Origin: Gemmatimonadota bacterium
GTDB taxonomy: Bacteria; Latescibacterota; UBA2968; UBA8231
Direction: 5' to 3'
Length of the DNA: 64,000 nucleotides
NCBI GenBank assembly: GCA_018660835.1
Contig: JABJJN010000014.1
Span: 124,001-188,000 of the forward strand
A program made the translations under genes and the position numbers. Of this stretch, positions 43,641 to 52,379 are shown piece after piece (the stretch's first letter is position 1; each line of letters opens with the position of its first letter). The notes below the pieces were generated by a model. It was given only the letters and a program-made list of their open reading frames with translations, ran no database searches and was not told the origin of the DNA.

Positions 43641-45625
43641 CACGGCGCCAGTGCCATCTCTGCGACAGGCCACTGCATTTGATCTGACAGATAGATCTCA
43701 CTGATCTGCGCCGCCAATTCGCCAGAGAACAGACGTGGATTGTTGACCAGCACAATCACCGTAAAGCTCTGCTCGATGAACCGATGGATCTGCGTGGTGA
43801 AGCCATTGATACTGCCTGAGTGACCGATACTGCGCAGACCATTGATCTCGCCAAGACGCCAACCGAGGCCATAGGCGGTTTCATTGCCATCGTTTGTGCG
43901 GGCCGCAACGTAGGTCTTCTGTAGCGTCGTGTGACTCAGCACGGTCTCGCCATAGAGCGCCTGATCCCACTTCAACAGATCACGAACCGTGGAATAGAGA
44001 TTGCCAGCCCCCGTGAGCAGATACATATCCAGCCACCAGGTATTGATGATCCCATCGCCCTGCGTCGAATAACCATGGGCTCTGTGGGGGACGATCTTTC
44101 GATACTGGTCGACGCCTGTGTCATCCATGCGCACCGGGTCGAAGATGTATTTCTGTAGATACTCTTCGAAGCTCACACCAGATTCCGATTCCAACAGATG
44201 TGCCAACACGACGTAACCAGAATTCGAGTAGCTGTATCGACTGCCCGGCTCGAAGGCGAGATCTTTGTGTTGGAAGACATCGAGCAACCCCGCCATATCA
44301 CGGCCCACTGCCGCCGCTGCCCAGAATTCAGTATCGCTGAGATAGTTAGGAATCCCCGACTGGTGCGTCATCAAATGGCGCGTCGTCATCAACTCGGCAT
44401 GTGGATAGTCTGGCAGATATGTGCTCAATGGCAGATCGAGATCGATGCGACCCGCTTCGACGAGTTGCATGACAGCAAGGGAGGCGAATTGCTTGGACAC
44501 GGAGGCAAGGCGAAATCGTGTGCGGGGTGTGTTGGGGATCCCGTGCTCTACATCGGCCAGACCATACCCCGCCTCGTGCAGTATACGGCCCTCGTGCGCG
44601 ATCAATACGGACGCACCAGGGTCCTCGGGCCCCAGATGGTCAAACAATTCATCTACAAGGGCGCTTTTGTCATGCACCGGCCCGACGATCAGATCAGGGA
44701 CATTGACGGGCTCGCCATGTGTCACCTGAAAGGACGCTGAACGACGCCCCGCTCTACCGATACGAACATCATGTGTCTCAATCAGGAATTCCCCGGCCGG
44801 CAGGGTCATCTCGAAAGTCCCTGCTGCATCTGCAGCAACCTGAATCCAGCCACCATCGCCACTGACCCGCAGGCGCCGCGATGGAGCGCCATCACTGTCG
44901 CCAGACCAGGCAACGCGACCCGACACATGACTGCCTCCCGCGGGCGGTAGTAGAATGAGGTCACCTCGACGCGAGGGTGCCCCGAGTTTCCCCTGCCCAG
45001 ATCCCCATCCAAGCCAGGTAAAGGACTGATCTTCGTCGCGATCCGAGATCGCCACCTCGAAACCGATCATATCTCCCGACGTCGGGTGAAGACCTGGCCG
45101 TATCGCCGCAAGATCAAAACTCCACTCGTACACATGCCGTCCATCTGCGTAGCTACGGGCGACCCTGGCGAAACTGGTGTCCGTTATCGCTGAGCCATCG
45201 GTATACACCGTGTGGTAGTCTCCCCAGAGCACGTGCTGCAGGCAGCCAGATTCTCGATCGCCATGCTCGAAATCCAGGAAGACTTCGCTGCCATCGCTGC
45301 CATTCCATGCATGGGACGTATCCGCGACGACAGGTGAATCGTCCGTCACTTCGATGGCAACGAACAAGCGCGCCGCCTGCGGATTATGGACGACACGAAA
45401 CCACGCGGCCAGATCCGCATCGCCCTCAGGAGCATTGCCTGAGCGAGCGTTAGCGATGACATGCCTCTGCAGACCCTCTGGCCAATCGGACAGGTCGCCA
45501 TCGACAGATATTTCATCGACTGCAGGTGCGACGGCGAGCAGAGAGTGATGTGCATCTGAGGGGACAGGCGCCAGCACAAGCACAAGGGGAAGTAGAAACA
45601 GGTGGATTCTCATTGGACATTTCAA
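43640..45625 (-). CDS. Serine hydrolase (class C beta-lactamase fold) with N-terminal carbohydrate-binding domain
   Basis: A 661-residue exported protein. A signal peptide (M-R-I-H-L-F-L-L-P-L-V-L-V-L-A) precedes a CBM9/DOMON-like sandwich at about 30-230 (D-G-D-L-S-D-W-P, V-F-L-D-F-E-H-G). A short beta-rich linker domain follows, then a beta-lactamase-fold domain (320-660). Its active-site motifs are S375-V-S-K378, Y466-S-N468 and H-S-G-S near residue 612. The domain arrangement suggests an envelope peptidase or esterase held on a glycan. I see no good Shine-Dalgarno sequence before either candidate ATG. Its 5' flank carries the 45.7-45.9 kb RNA. Confidence 0.9.
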   Translation of the reverse strand: MKCPMRIHLFLLPLVLVLAPVPSDAHHSLLAVAPAVDEISVDGDLSDWPEGLQRHVIANARSGNAPEGDADLAAWFRVVHNPQAARLFVAIEVTDDSPVVADTSHAWNGSDGSEVFLDFEHGDRESGCLQHVLWGDYHTVYTDGSAITDTSFARVARSYADGRHVYEWSFDLAAIRPGLHPTSGDMIGFEVAISDRDEDQSFTWLGWGSGQGKLGAPSRRGDLILLPPAGGSHVSGRVAWSGDSDGAPSRRLRVSGDGGWIQVAADAAGTFEMTLPAGEFLIETHDVRIGRAGRRSASFQVTHGEPVNVPDLIVGPVHDKSALVDELFDHLGPEDPGASVLIAHEGRILHEAGYGLADVEHGIPNTPRTRFRLASVSKQFASLAVMQLVEAGRIDLDLPLSTYLPDYPHAELMTTRHLMTHQSGIPNYLSDTEFWAAAAVGRDMAGLLDVFQHKDLAFEPGSRYSYSNSGYVVLAHLLESESGVSFEEYLQKYIFDPVRMDDTGVDQYRKIVPHRAHGYSTQGDGIINTWWLDMYLLTGAGNLYSTVRDLLKWDQALYGETVLSHTTLQKTYVAARTNDGNETAYGLGWRLGEINGLRSIGHSGSINGFTTQIHRFIEQSFTVIVLVNNPRLFSGELAAQISEIYLSDQMQWPVAEMALAP

Positions 45626-45682
45626 GGAGAAGAGGAAATCTGGCAGCAGAATTTTCCTGACTGATCAATTTAAGGGAAGAAA

Positions 45683-45704
45683 ACTCTACAAGGTCATGTA
45701 GAGT
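45683..45704. promoter_or_regulatory. Dyad ACTCTAC-N8-GTAGAGT upstream of a sigma-54 promoter
   Basis: A perfect 7+7 inverted repeat with an 8-bp spacer. Its centre is about 77 bp upstream of the predicted sigma-54 transcription start, which is close to the range for enhancer-binding activators. It lies between that promoter and the serine hydrolase gene and could also act on that gene. Confidence 0.5.
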
Positions 45705-45743
45705 GCTGCGCTCCGCGGCGGTGACTCCCGGGAGATTTCATTG

Positions 45744-45759
45744 TGGCACGGTGATTGCA
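45744..45759 (+). promoter_or_regulatory. Sigma-54 (-24/-12) promoter
   Basis: TGGCACG-N4-TTGCA matches the sigma-54 consensus without mismatch. The -24 GG (45745-45746) and -12 GC (45757-45758) are 12 bp apart as required. It points to the plus strand and places transcription start near 45770, at the left edge of the structured RNA. There is no plus-strand protein gene downstream before the ahcY region. Confidence 0.75.
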
Positions 45760-45769
45760 ATTGAGTCTG

Positions 45770-45884
45770 TGAGCTAAAGAGCGACCTGAACACACAGAAG
45801 AATGCCTCTGCGGAAGTTGTCCACATCAGTGGAACTTCGACAAAACTAAAACGGCATGTCTGGTGTGTTGGTCGCTCTTTTTTT
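45770..45884 (+). ncRNA. Candidate sigma-54-dependent small RNA, about 115 nt
   Basis: One long irregular hairpin. AAAGAGCGACC (45776-45786) pairs perfectly with GGTCGCTCTTT (45870-45880). Further in, AACACAC (45789-45795) pairs with GTGTGTT (45863-45869), ATGCC (45802-45806) with GGCAT (45853-45857), and an apical hairpin GAAGT...TCCAC-ATCA-GTGGA-ACTTC lies at 45813-45838. Seven T residues (45878-45884) end it, as in an intrinsic terminator. The predicted start from the sigma-54 promoter is 45770. No open reading frame is evident. It does not match any RNA family I recognise. Confidence 0.7.
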
Positions 45885-45910
45885 CTTTGCAGTTCGCATC
45901 GAAACACGAG

Positions 45911-45945
45911 AAAAGGGCCCGTGGCACAAGCCGCGGGCCCTTTTT
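45911..45945 (-). terminator. Intrinsic terminator of ahcY, partly bidirectional
   Basis: AAAAGGGCCCGTGGC-ACAA-GCCGCGGGCCCTTTT: a 15-bp stem with one G-T pair, bordered by A and T runs on opposite sides. It lies 47 bases after the ahcY stop and separates that operon from the sigma-54 RNA. Either orientation can use it. Confidence 0.93.
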
Positions 45946-45991
45946 CGTTCTGTTACCATACATCGCCCCGCATTCGTTCACGGGTCACATC

Positions 45992-47350
45992 TTAGTAGCG
46001 GTAGTGATCAGCCTTGTATGGGCCACCACGGCTGATACCGAGGTAGTCGGCCTGTTCCGTGCTGAGCTTCTCAAGCTTGATGCCCAGCTTCTTCAGGTGT
46101 AGACGAGCAACTTTCTCGTCCAGACGCTTCGGCAACACATAGACGCCGACGTCATGCTTCTTCGTGTACAACTCGATCTGTGCCAGCACCTGATTGGTGA
46201 ATGACATGGACATCACGAAGGAGCTGTGACCCGTTGCACAGCCAAGATTGACCAGTCGCCCCTCGGCAAGCAGGATGATCGAATGCCCATCAGGGAAGGT
46301 GTATTCATCTACCTGTGGCTTGATCTCTACATGCTTGATGCCACGGCGCTTCTTCAACTGTTCGACCTGAATCTCGATGTCGAAGTGGCCGATGTTACAG
46401 ACGATGGCACCGTCCTTCATCTTCTCCATATGATCGAGGGTGATAATGTCCTTGCAACCCGTGGTGGTGACGAAGATGTCACCCTCCTTGACGGCCTGAT
46501 TCATGGGCATCACCTCAAGCCCTTCCATCGACGCCTGCAGCGCACAGATGGGATCGACTTCGGTAACGATCACGCGGGCACCAAAACCCTTCATCGAACC
46601 GACAGAACCCTTGCCGACATCTCCATAGCCAGCGACGACGACGGTCTTGCCTGCCGTCATGATATCCGTGGCGCGCTTGATGCCATCAAGCAGTGACTCA
46701 CGGCAGCCATACAGATTGTCGAATTTCGACTTCGTCACCGAGTCATTCACATTGATGGCTGGAATCTTCAACGTGCCTTGTGCCAGCATGTGATTCAACA
46801 TGTGCACACCCGTCGTCGTTTCCTCTGACGTACCCTGAATCGCGGGCAACATACCCGGGTGCTTGTCATGCACCCACTTGGTCAGATCACCACCGTCATC
46901 GAGGATCATGTTCGGCCCATCGTGCTTGCCCCACTTGAGGGTCTGGTTAGTGCACCACCAGTATTCCTCTTCCGTCTCACCCTTCCAGGCGAAGACCGGC
47001 GTACCTGTCGCAGCGATGGCGGCAGCGGCGTGATCCTGTGTTGAGAAAATGTTGCACGACGCCCAGCGCACCTGCGCACCCAAGGCCTGCAGCGTCTCGA
47101 TCAGGACCGCCGTCTGGATCGTCATGTGCAGAGATCCGGCAATACGAGCACCCTTCAGCGGCTTGCTCTTGCCATATTCGTCGCGCAGAGCCATGAGTCC
47201 GGGCATCTCACGCTCGGCGAGGCGTATCTCTTTGCGGCCCCATTCGGCGAGGCCGATGTCTGCTACTTTGTAGTCCTTCTTGCTGTTTTTGCCGTTCTGG
47301 CCGTTTTGGCTGTGACCCTTCGACGTTTTGCGGGGTTTTGCTTTGAGCAT
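45992..47350 (-). CDS. ahcY: Adenosylhomocysteinase
   Basis: A 452-residue S-adenosylhomocysteine hydrolase. Landmarks are [37 protein letters not shown], the NAD site [11 protein letters not shown] and the C-terminal K-A-D-H-Y-R-Y. The first 27 residues are a Lys/Asn/Gly-rich extension, encoded over the 3' end of the ArsR-methyltransferase gene (88-bp overlap). The enzyme splits SAH to adenosine and homocysteine, relieving inhibition of methyltransferases. Confidence 0.98.
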   Translation of the reverse strand: MLKAKPRKTSKGHSQNGQNGKNSKKDYKVADIGLAEWGRKEIRLAEREMPGLMALRDEYGKSKPLKGARIAGSLHMTIQTAVLIETLQALGAQVRWASCNIFSTQDHAAAAIAATGTPVFAWKGETEEEYWWCTNQTLKWGKHDGPNMILDDGGDLTKWVHDKHPGMLPAIQGTSEETTTGVHMLNHMLAQGTLKIPAINVNDSVTKSKFDNLYGCRESLLDGIKRATDIMTAGKTVVVAGYGDVGKGSVGSMKGFGARVIVTEVDPICALQASMEGLEVMPMNQAVKEGDIFVTTTGCKDIITLDHMEKMKDGAIVCNIGHFDIEIQVEQLKKRRGIKHVEIKPQVDEYTFPDGHSIILLAEGRLVNLGCATGHSSFVMSMSFTNQVLAQIELYTKKHDVGVYVLPKRLDEKVARLHLKKLGIKLEKLSTEQADYLGISRGGPYKADHYRY

Positions 47351-48288
47351 GCTTTGGTCCCTCGGAAAGTGATGAGTGGTAGTGTAGGTTTTGAAGTTTC
47401 TATGGTGGTGGGCTTACCCTCTTCTACTTCGAATCCTGCCTGGCTAAGCCAACGACGCATTTCAATCGGTCGAAAACCGAGCCAGAGATCGGCATGGGCG
47501 TCGCGCATCGATTCGTCGTGGTGTTGTGCAAGATCGACGACGGTGATCTCACCACCCGGTGCCAGGGCGCGCCAGGCTTCGGCAATCGCCGCCTGTGGTC
47601 TCGGTACGTGATGCAGCACCATACAGGCAATGACTGCGTCGACTTCCCCGTCGGCGACAGGAAGGTGCTCGAGGTCACCCAGACGAAATTCACAACGATC
47701 CACGGCCGCCTTGCCTGCTGTCTGGCGCGCCAACTGCAGCATCGTCTGTGACGCATCGACAGCGACGACTTTCTTGGCACGCTCCAGCAGGGATGGTAAC
47801 ATCAGCCCGGAGCCGGTACCCAGATCGAGGACTCGATCTATCTGATCCGGCAGCAGGGAAAGGGTGATCTCGCGATAGGTCTGTCCGTCGGGGCTCTGTC
47901 TATCCCCGGCGACCTTGTGGTCGGTGAGACTGTCGAAGAAAGAAATCGTCTGTTGACGTCGTCCCTCGATGGCCTCTTCCAGGCGCTGCAGGTCGTTCTC
48001 GTAGGCGGGAAGCTCGCGTTCATGATCAGACAGCAGAGACAGCGTATCCTTGACCAGTGGCCAGTCGCTGTCCGTGTGCGATTCATAGTAGATCCACGTG
48101 CCCTCGCGTCTGCGGGTCACCAGATCGGCTTCCGCCAGAATGCGCAAGTGCCTGGAGATTCTGCTCTGCCCCATCTGCAGGATGGACAGAATCTCATTGA
48201 CGTTGAGCGGACTACGCCCCAACAAGCGCATCAATCGCAGACGCGTTTCATCGGCCAGGGCCTTGTGGATTTGGAGAGGTTCAGGCAT
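47263..48288 (-). CDS. ArsR-type HTH / SAM-dependent methyltransferase fusion, likely SAH/SAM-metabolism regulator
   Basis: A 341-residue fusion. Residues 1-90 are an ArsR winged helix ([23 protein letters not shown]) without an obvious metal site. Residues 150-290 are a class I methyltransferase: [18 protein letters not shown] and L-G-D-L-E-H-L-P. The basic tail ([13 protein letters not shown]) overlaps the ahcY start. Fusions of this kind next to ahcY are known as SahR-like regulators that sense SAH or SAM. A 20-bp palindrome upstream is a good operator. Confidence 0.9.
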   Translation of the reverse strand: MPEPLQIHKALADETRLRLMRLLGRSPLNVNEILSILQMGQSRISRHLRILAEADLVTRRREGTWIYYESHTDSDWPLVKDTLSLLSDHERELPAYENDLQRLEEAIEGRRQQTISFFDSLTDHKVAGDRQSPDGQTYREITLSLLPDQIDRVLDLGTGSGLMLPSLLERAKKVVAVDASQTMLQLARQTAGKAAVDRCEFRLGDLEHLPVADGEVDAVIACMVLHHVPRPQAAIAEAWRALAPGGEITVVDLAQHHDESMRDAHADLWLGFRPIEMRRWLSQAGFEVEEGKPTTIETSKPTLPLITFRGTKACSKQNPAKRRRVTAKTARTAKTARRTTK

Positions 48289-48333
48289 AGTGTTTTTTGT
48301 GCGACTCTCTGAGTATACATTCTTGCAACAGAA

Positions 48334-48353
48334 ATATCAAGATTTCTTGATAT
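48334..48353. promoter_or_regulatory. Palindromic operator ATATCAAGA-TT-TCTTGATAT
   Basis: A perfect 9-2-9 palindrome, 46 bp before the ArsR-methyltransferase start and 13 bp before the exosortase start, which is transcribed divergently. Its form is typical of ArsR-family operators. It could give autoregulation of the SahR-like/ahcY operon and also control the exosortase gene. Confidence 0.75.
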
Positions 48354-48365
48354 ATGTAGAGGGAA

Positions 48366-49004
48366 ATGATTCTGGTGGAAGAGGATTCGGTGCCAACAAG
48401 CGATGAATTCGACGGCGCGCGTTCATGTCGCCCATCCGTCACGTCTGCCTTTAGTGCACCGCGTGTGATCGGCCTGTTCCTGTTGCTTCTGGCCGTTCTT
48501 CACGGTCTGTATCAGGCTGAGAGACGGTTACTCGACGGACAACTCGTTGATCTTCCCTACACGCGATTTGTGACCCTCGCTGCCGAGGGCCTGGGCAACA
48601 TTTTGCTCCCCTTCGACATAGAACGACGGGGTGATGTCACCCTCGGAACACACCCAAATGCAACACATGACCCAACCTCTGCCGACTACGTGGGCAACAC
48701 AACCGTCGTCATCCGTGGGGGATGCAATGGCATCGAGGCCCTGTTGTTGATGCTCGCCGGTGTCTTGGCACTGCCTGCTCCGTGGGCCATGCGACTCAGA
48801 GTTCTGGCGTGCAATCTGCCAATACTCTTTGCCCTGAATCTGTTGCGGATCCTGGCCCTGCTGTATACGATGGCGCGTCATCCTGGGTGGATCGATGTCG
48901 CCCATGATCAGATCGCCCAGGGGGTGATGATTATCGTCGTCCTGCTACTGTGGATACGTCACGTCGATCGCGTGCGAGCACTGCACGCAACGGTCCGCGC
49001 GTGA
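48366..49004 (+). CDS. Exosortase/archaeosortase family protein (XrtH-like)
   Basis: A 212-residue multi-pass membrane protein with the exosortase catalytic residues: Cys120 in R-G-G-C-N-G-I-E-A-L, Arg161 in N-L-L-R-I-L-A-L and His180 in D-V-A-H-D-Q-I-A-Q-G. GAGGGAA lies just before the ATG. Exosortases are transpeptidases that process PEP-CTERM-type C-terminal signals on exported proteins. The next gene, coupled by GTGA, encodes a companion membrane protein, as in the exosortase H pairing. No PEP-CTERM-type substrate was noticed in this window. Confidence 0.9.
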   Translation: MILVEEDSVPTSDEFDGARSCRPSVTSAFSAPRVIGLFLLLLAVLHGLYQAERRLLDGQLVDLPYTRFVTLAAEGLGNILLPFDIERRGDVTLGTHPNATHDPTSADYVGNTTVVIRGGCNGIEALLLMLAGVLALPAPWAMRLRVLACNLPILFALNLLRILALLYTMARHPGWIDVAHDQIAQGVMIIVVLLLWIRHVDRVRALHATVRA

Positions 49005-49582
49005 GCTCGCGCGTTGTGGTTAGATGGATCCTTGCCTTTGTCGGTGCCAGCACATTGCTGGTGATCCTGCAGCCAGTCTACATCGACTACCTGCTTGGCA
49101 GCATCGCAGTGATCCTTGTTGATCTCGTCTATGGTGCAGAGACAGGATGGAGTGCTCGTCTCGACGGGATGAACCTCCAGTGGACGGCCGACGTGCATGA
49201 AGGCAGAGTGGGACTCCGGATCGCGTCCTACAATCTGGCCCTCTACCTGACGGCCATCCTCGCTGTGGCGCAAGTCGACGCTTTCGAGCGGGCCCGATGG
49301 TGCGCTACGGGGCTGGTCGTGCTGTTCTTGTGGCAGTTAGGCGATGTTCTGCTCACGGTCGAGAGTCAGTGGCTGACCCTCGCAAGACCGGACGCCTACG
49401 ACATGGCGGGTGGCGTCGATGTCTGGTTCTTGATGGTGAAGTTCGCCAACAATCTCAATGTGCTGGCAGGAAGGCAGTTGATCCCCTTCGCCATCGTCGG
49501 GCTTCAATGGTGGCGCTCGCGTGCAACAGAGCGGGCACCGCTCTCAGGTCCATTCAGAGCGATCGACGGTGTCGCCGAATAA
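49001..49582 (+). CDS. Exosortase-associated membrane protein
   Basis: A 193-residue protein starting at the GTG at 49001, whose GTGA overlaps the exosortase stop. It has four hydrophobic segments: near 8-28, 85-100, 105-125 and 160-178. A polar W-T-A-D-V-H-E-G-R-V-G-L-R-I block lies between. Its position and topology match the associated protein of exosortase-H systems, although I assign this from context rather than from a sequence motif. The final 39 bases overlap the convergent nitrilase gene. Confidence 0.75.
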   Translation: MSSRVVVRWILAFVGASTLLVILQPVYIDYLLGSIAVILVDLVYGAETGWSARLDGMNLQWTADVHEGRVGLRIASYNLALYLTAILAVAQVDAFERARWCATGLVVLFLWQLGDVLLTVESQWLTLARPDAYDMAGGVDVWFLMVKFANNLNVLAGRQLIPFAIVGLQWWRSRATERAPLSGPFRAIDGVAE

Positions 49583-50374
49583 CATGGCCCCACTGTCGTC
49601 AACGGCTGTGTCCTGCTCACCCTCTCCTATTCTGAACATGGCCCGTGTCGCCAGATCGATGTCGATCTCCTCGACAAGCACTTGCTCACGCTGTAATTGC
49701 GTCTGCGCCTGAATTCGACCGTCGGGCGCGACAATCATGGAGCAGGAGTTTTGCTGCGGCAGGCAAGCATTGCAGGACGCAAACCATACGGTGTTCTCCG
49801 CCGCCCGCGTGACGATCATGGCGTGATGGATGGGAATCTTCCAATCGTTGGGCCGTGTCGTGTTGTTTTGCGGATGAAGGATCAACTGCGCACCACGACG
49901 CACACATTCGGCCGTCGTGTGGGCGAAACGGAAAGCCTCGTAGCAGATGACGACCCCCACCGTGACGCCTGCCAGTTCAAAGGTGTGCTGTTGTGTTCCT
50001 GCCGAGTAAGCGACGGCGTCGAGAGGCGTCAGGATGGTCTTGTGATGGGCACCGATGATCGTCCCACTCTCGTCGATGATCAAAGCAGAATTTGTCGGTT
50101 TGCCTGCGGCAGAGGGCAACTCCGTACCCAGGACACAGGCCATCCCGAGTTCACCGCAGCGCTTGGCGATTTCGGCATGGGTTTCGTCGAGCCAGTCCGA
50201 ATCGACCGGCGCATCGGGCATCGCAATGTCGACGCGATAGCCGATGGTCTGTGTCTCAGGAAAACAGAGAATCTGCGCGCCCTGATCCGCCCCGTCCTCA
50301 ATAGCTGCCAGGATCGCGGCGCGATTGTCCTGGATGTTTGCCGTCTGGCGCGTCTGGGCGAGCCCGACTCTCAC
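49544..50374 (-). CDS. Carbon-nitrogen hydrolase (nitrilase superfamily)
   Basis: A 276-residue nitrilase-superfamily protein with the Glu40-Lys112-Cys144 triad in C-F-P-E-T, H-H-K-T-I-L and V-I-C-Y-E-A-F-R. The start is a GTG overlapping the NYN gene stop as GTGA. Members hydrolyse amides, nitriles or N-carbamoyl compounds. It is the last gene of a minus-strand unit after PhyH, Ldh_2 and NYN genes. Confidence 0.92.
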   Translation of the reverse strand: MRVGLAQTRQTANIQDNRAAILAAIEDGADQGAQILCFPETQTIGYRVDIAMPDAPVDSDWLDETHAEIAKRCGELGMACVLGTELPSAAGKPTNSALIIDESGTIIGAHHKTILTPLDAVAYSAGTQQHTFELAGVTVGVVICYEAFRFAHTTAECVRRGAQLILHPQNNTTRPNDWKIPIHHAMIVTRAAENTVWFASCNACLPQQNSCSMIVAPDGRIQAQTQLQREQVLVEEIDIDLATRAMFRIGEGEQDTAVDDSGAMLFGDTVDRSEWT

Positions 50375-51234
50375 GCCTCCGTCGACCTCACCATATCGTT
50401 GCCACGCTCCTTGTCACGCTCGAGTTCGATGTAGCCAGCCGTCTCAGCGGCTGCCATCAACTCATTGAAATTGCGGAAGCCAAAACGTTTAACGTTGAAA
50501 CCGGGATCGACGCGGCGCAGGCTCTGCTTCACCAGCGAACTCCACAGGGGAGAGTGGTCTTCCTCGAGAGACACCACGACCTGTACGAGGCGATTGATAC
50601 CCTCTTCCTGAGAGGGATCGGCCGTAGGGCCAGTACTCGCCTTTGCCTTCGGTTTCGCCTTGCTCTTGGCGCGTACCGTCGTCTTTGGCTGCTCCTTCGC
50701 CTTCGTCGTTGGCTTCGCGGCAGCCGGTGTATCAGCCGTCGCCACTGATCTGCGGCGTGTCGGCTTGCGCTGCGACTTCTCCACCAGATCATCATAGAAG
50801 AGAAATTCATCGCAGCTGTTGATCAGCAGGTCGGATGTCGACTTGCGTACACCACAGCCAATGACACGCCGGTCATTCTCCTTCAGCTTCGACGCCAGGG
50901 GCGAGAAATCGGAGTCCCCCGTGATCAGGGCGAACGTATCGATATGGTCCTTGGCATAGCTCAGATCGATGGCATCCACCACCATACGGATATCAGCCGA
51001 GTTCTTACCGCTGTGCCGCGTTTGTGGAATGTCTATCAGCTCAATGCCCTGCGTGTGCATGTCTCGCACATCATTGCGATAGCCACTCCAGTCGCAGTAC
51101 GCTCGCTTATAGACGACGCGACCGCGCTCCAGGAAGCGCTTGAGGACGATGTCAGCCTGGAATCGACCAGGCTTCAGTCCAATGGCCAGATTCTCAAAAT
51201 CGATGAAGACGGCGATAAGTGGTTCGTCGGCCAT
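50371..51234 (-). CDS. NYN-domain nuclease with C-terminal LOTUS (OST-HTH)-like domain
   Basis: A 287-residue protein. The NYN domain (1-150) has the acidic metal site in F-I-D12-F-E-N15, K-N-S-A-D-I-R-M-V-V-D-A and I-T-G-D-S-D-F-S-P-L. A low-complexity Lys/Ala/Thr linker (about 160-205) joins an OST-HTH/LOTUS-like domain (I-N-R-L-V-Q-V-V-V, F-N-V-K-R-F-G-F-R-N-F-N-E-L). Such LabA/DUF88-type proteins are predicted RNases that bind RNA through LOTUS. It lies in a metabolic operon, so its role there is unclear. Confidence 0.9.
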   Translation of the reverse strand: MADEPLIAVFIDFENLAIGLKPGRFQADIVLKRFLERGRVVYKRAYCDWSGYRNDVRDMHTQGIELIDIPQTRHSGKNSADIRMVVDAIDLSYAKDHIDTFALITGDSDFSPLASKLKENDRRVIGCGVRKSTSDLLINSCDEFLFYDDLVEKSQRKPTRRRSVATADTPAAAKPTTKAKEQPKTTVRAKSKAKPKAKASTGPTADPSQEEGINRLVQVVVSLEEDHSPLWSSLVKQSLRRVDPGFNVKRFGFRNFNELMAAAETAGYIELERDKERGNDMVRSTEA

Positions 51235-51275
51235 GGAGGCCTTTCTGATTGGTGGCGGTTGAACCGCCGTTCACT

Positions 51276-52328
51276 TCATACCTGCCGTGGCAATTCCAAC
51301 CCAAATCGCGTGGCTGCCACTTCGATCTTTGCCCAGGTCCCCGGTGGCATGGGCACGCCATCACGCGTTCTCTCTTGCAGGGTACGCAACTCTGGATCGC
51401 CAGGGACAAAAATCTCCTCTACACCATCCTGACGGGGCAGAGATTTTTCGGCACGGATCAAGTCCTCCACTTCCTGCCGATAGTCGACGAGGTCGCCGAA
51501 CATAGTGACATCCACAGCGCAGAGAAACGAATTCTGTGCGCCTGGCTGTGCCGGCCCTGTCTTGTCGCTGAGTATATTCGGACTTACCAGAGGATTCGCC
51601 GCCATCAATCCTGTGAAGCACTCAAACAATAGAGCCAGACCATACCCCTTGTACTCTCCTGCAGGACGCAGGGTGCGTGCCGCAGCAGGATCCGTCGTCG
51701 GGTCTCCGTGCTCGTCGAGGGCCCACGTATCCGGGATCGATTCTCCCTTGTCGCCGGCGACCATCACCTTGCCGAAGGCAGCGATGCTCGTAGCCATATC
51801 GAGAACCAGAGGTCCACGGTCCTCGGGCCCCGGCACGGCAAAAGAAATCGGACTGTTGTGCACCCCTGCAGCGCGTGATCCAGGATGGGCCATGTTCGGC
51901 GGATTTGTCACCACCGCGATTCCCGCCAGTCCACGCAGGGCGAGTTGCTCGGTGTAGTAGCCCATCGCCCCCTGGTGCGTCGTATTGCGGATCAGCGCCC
52001 AGCCAACGCCCGCCTGTTTCGCCTTGTCTGCCACGAGTCCTACGGCGAAATCGGTCACGACAGGGCCGAAGGCGTGATCGCCCTCGATGTAGATCGCCGC
52101 CGCCCGCTCACTGAGGATGCGGATATTCGGCTTTACCTTCATGCTGCCACTGTCGGCGGCGGCCAGATAGGCCTCAATCCGCGCCACACCATGCGAATCA
52201 ACTCCGCGCATGTTCGCCCATAGAAGCACTCTCGCTTCGGTCGCCGCATCTTCCCGCGACATACCGACTCCCTCGAAGGCCTGTGCCGTAAAGCGCTCCA
52301 GGTCCTTGCCGTCCACGCGAATGGTCAA
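51276..52328 (-). CDS. Malate/L-lactate/ureidoglycolate dehydrogenase family (Ldh_2)
   Basis: A 350-residue NAD(P)-dependent dehydrogenase of the Ldh_2/YbiC type. Typical segments are R-G-V-D-S-H-G-V-A-R (catalytic His), G-D-H-A-F-G-P, P-P-N-M-A-H-P-G-S, D-M-A-T-S and Y-K-G-Y-G-L-A-L. The family oxidises 2-hydroxy acids such as malate, sulfolactate or delta-piperidine substrates. It follows a PhyH gene after 51 bp and precedes NYN and nitrilase genes in the same direction. Confidence 0.93.
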   Translation of the reverse strand: MTIRVDGKDLERFTAQAFEGVGMSREDAATEARVLLWANMRGVDSHGVARIEAYLAAADSGSMKVKPNIRILSERAAAIYIEGDHAFGPVVTDFAVGLVADKAKQAGVGWALIRNTTHQGAMGYYTEQLALRGLAGIAVVTNPPNMAHPGSRAAGVHNSPISFAVPGPEDRGPLVLDMATSIAAFGKVMVAGDKGESIPDTWALDEHGDPTTDPAAARTLRPAGEYKGYGLALLFECFTGLMAANPLVSPNILSDKTGPAQPGAQNSFLCAVDVTMFGDLVDYRQEVEDLIRAEKSLPRQDGVEEIFVPGDPELRTLQERTRDGVPMPPGTWAKIEVAATRFGLELPRQV

Positions 52329-52379
52329 GCGTCTTCTCCTGTGTAGTTGATGAGTGCCCGTCGTGCCATCTCAAGTCCC

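Noticed and set aside
45670..45745. 6S RNA-like stretch (GCGCTCCGCGG) in the same spacer
   Set aside because: The short resemblance to 6S RNA is not supported by the long-stem and central-bubble arrangement; it lies outside the predicted RNA.
45744..45884. SAH riboswitch near ahcY
   Set aside because: The element is downstream of the ahcY stop, in the opposite direction, and lacks the conserved SAH riboswitch core. It cannot be an ahcY leader.
46226..46696. Long open frame opposite ahcY
   Set aside because: It lies wholly within ahcY on the other strand and has no protein-like motifs; such shadows are expected in GC-rich genes.
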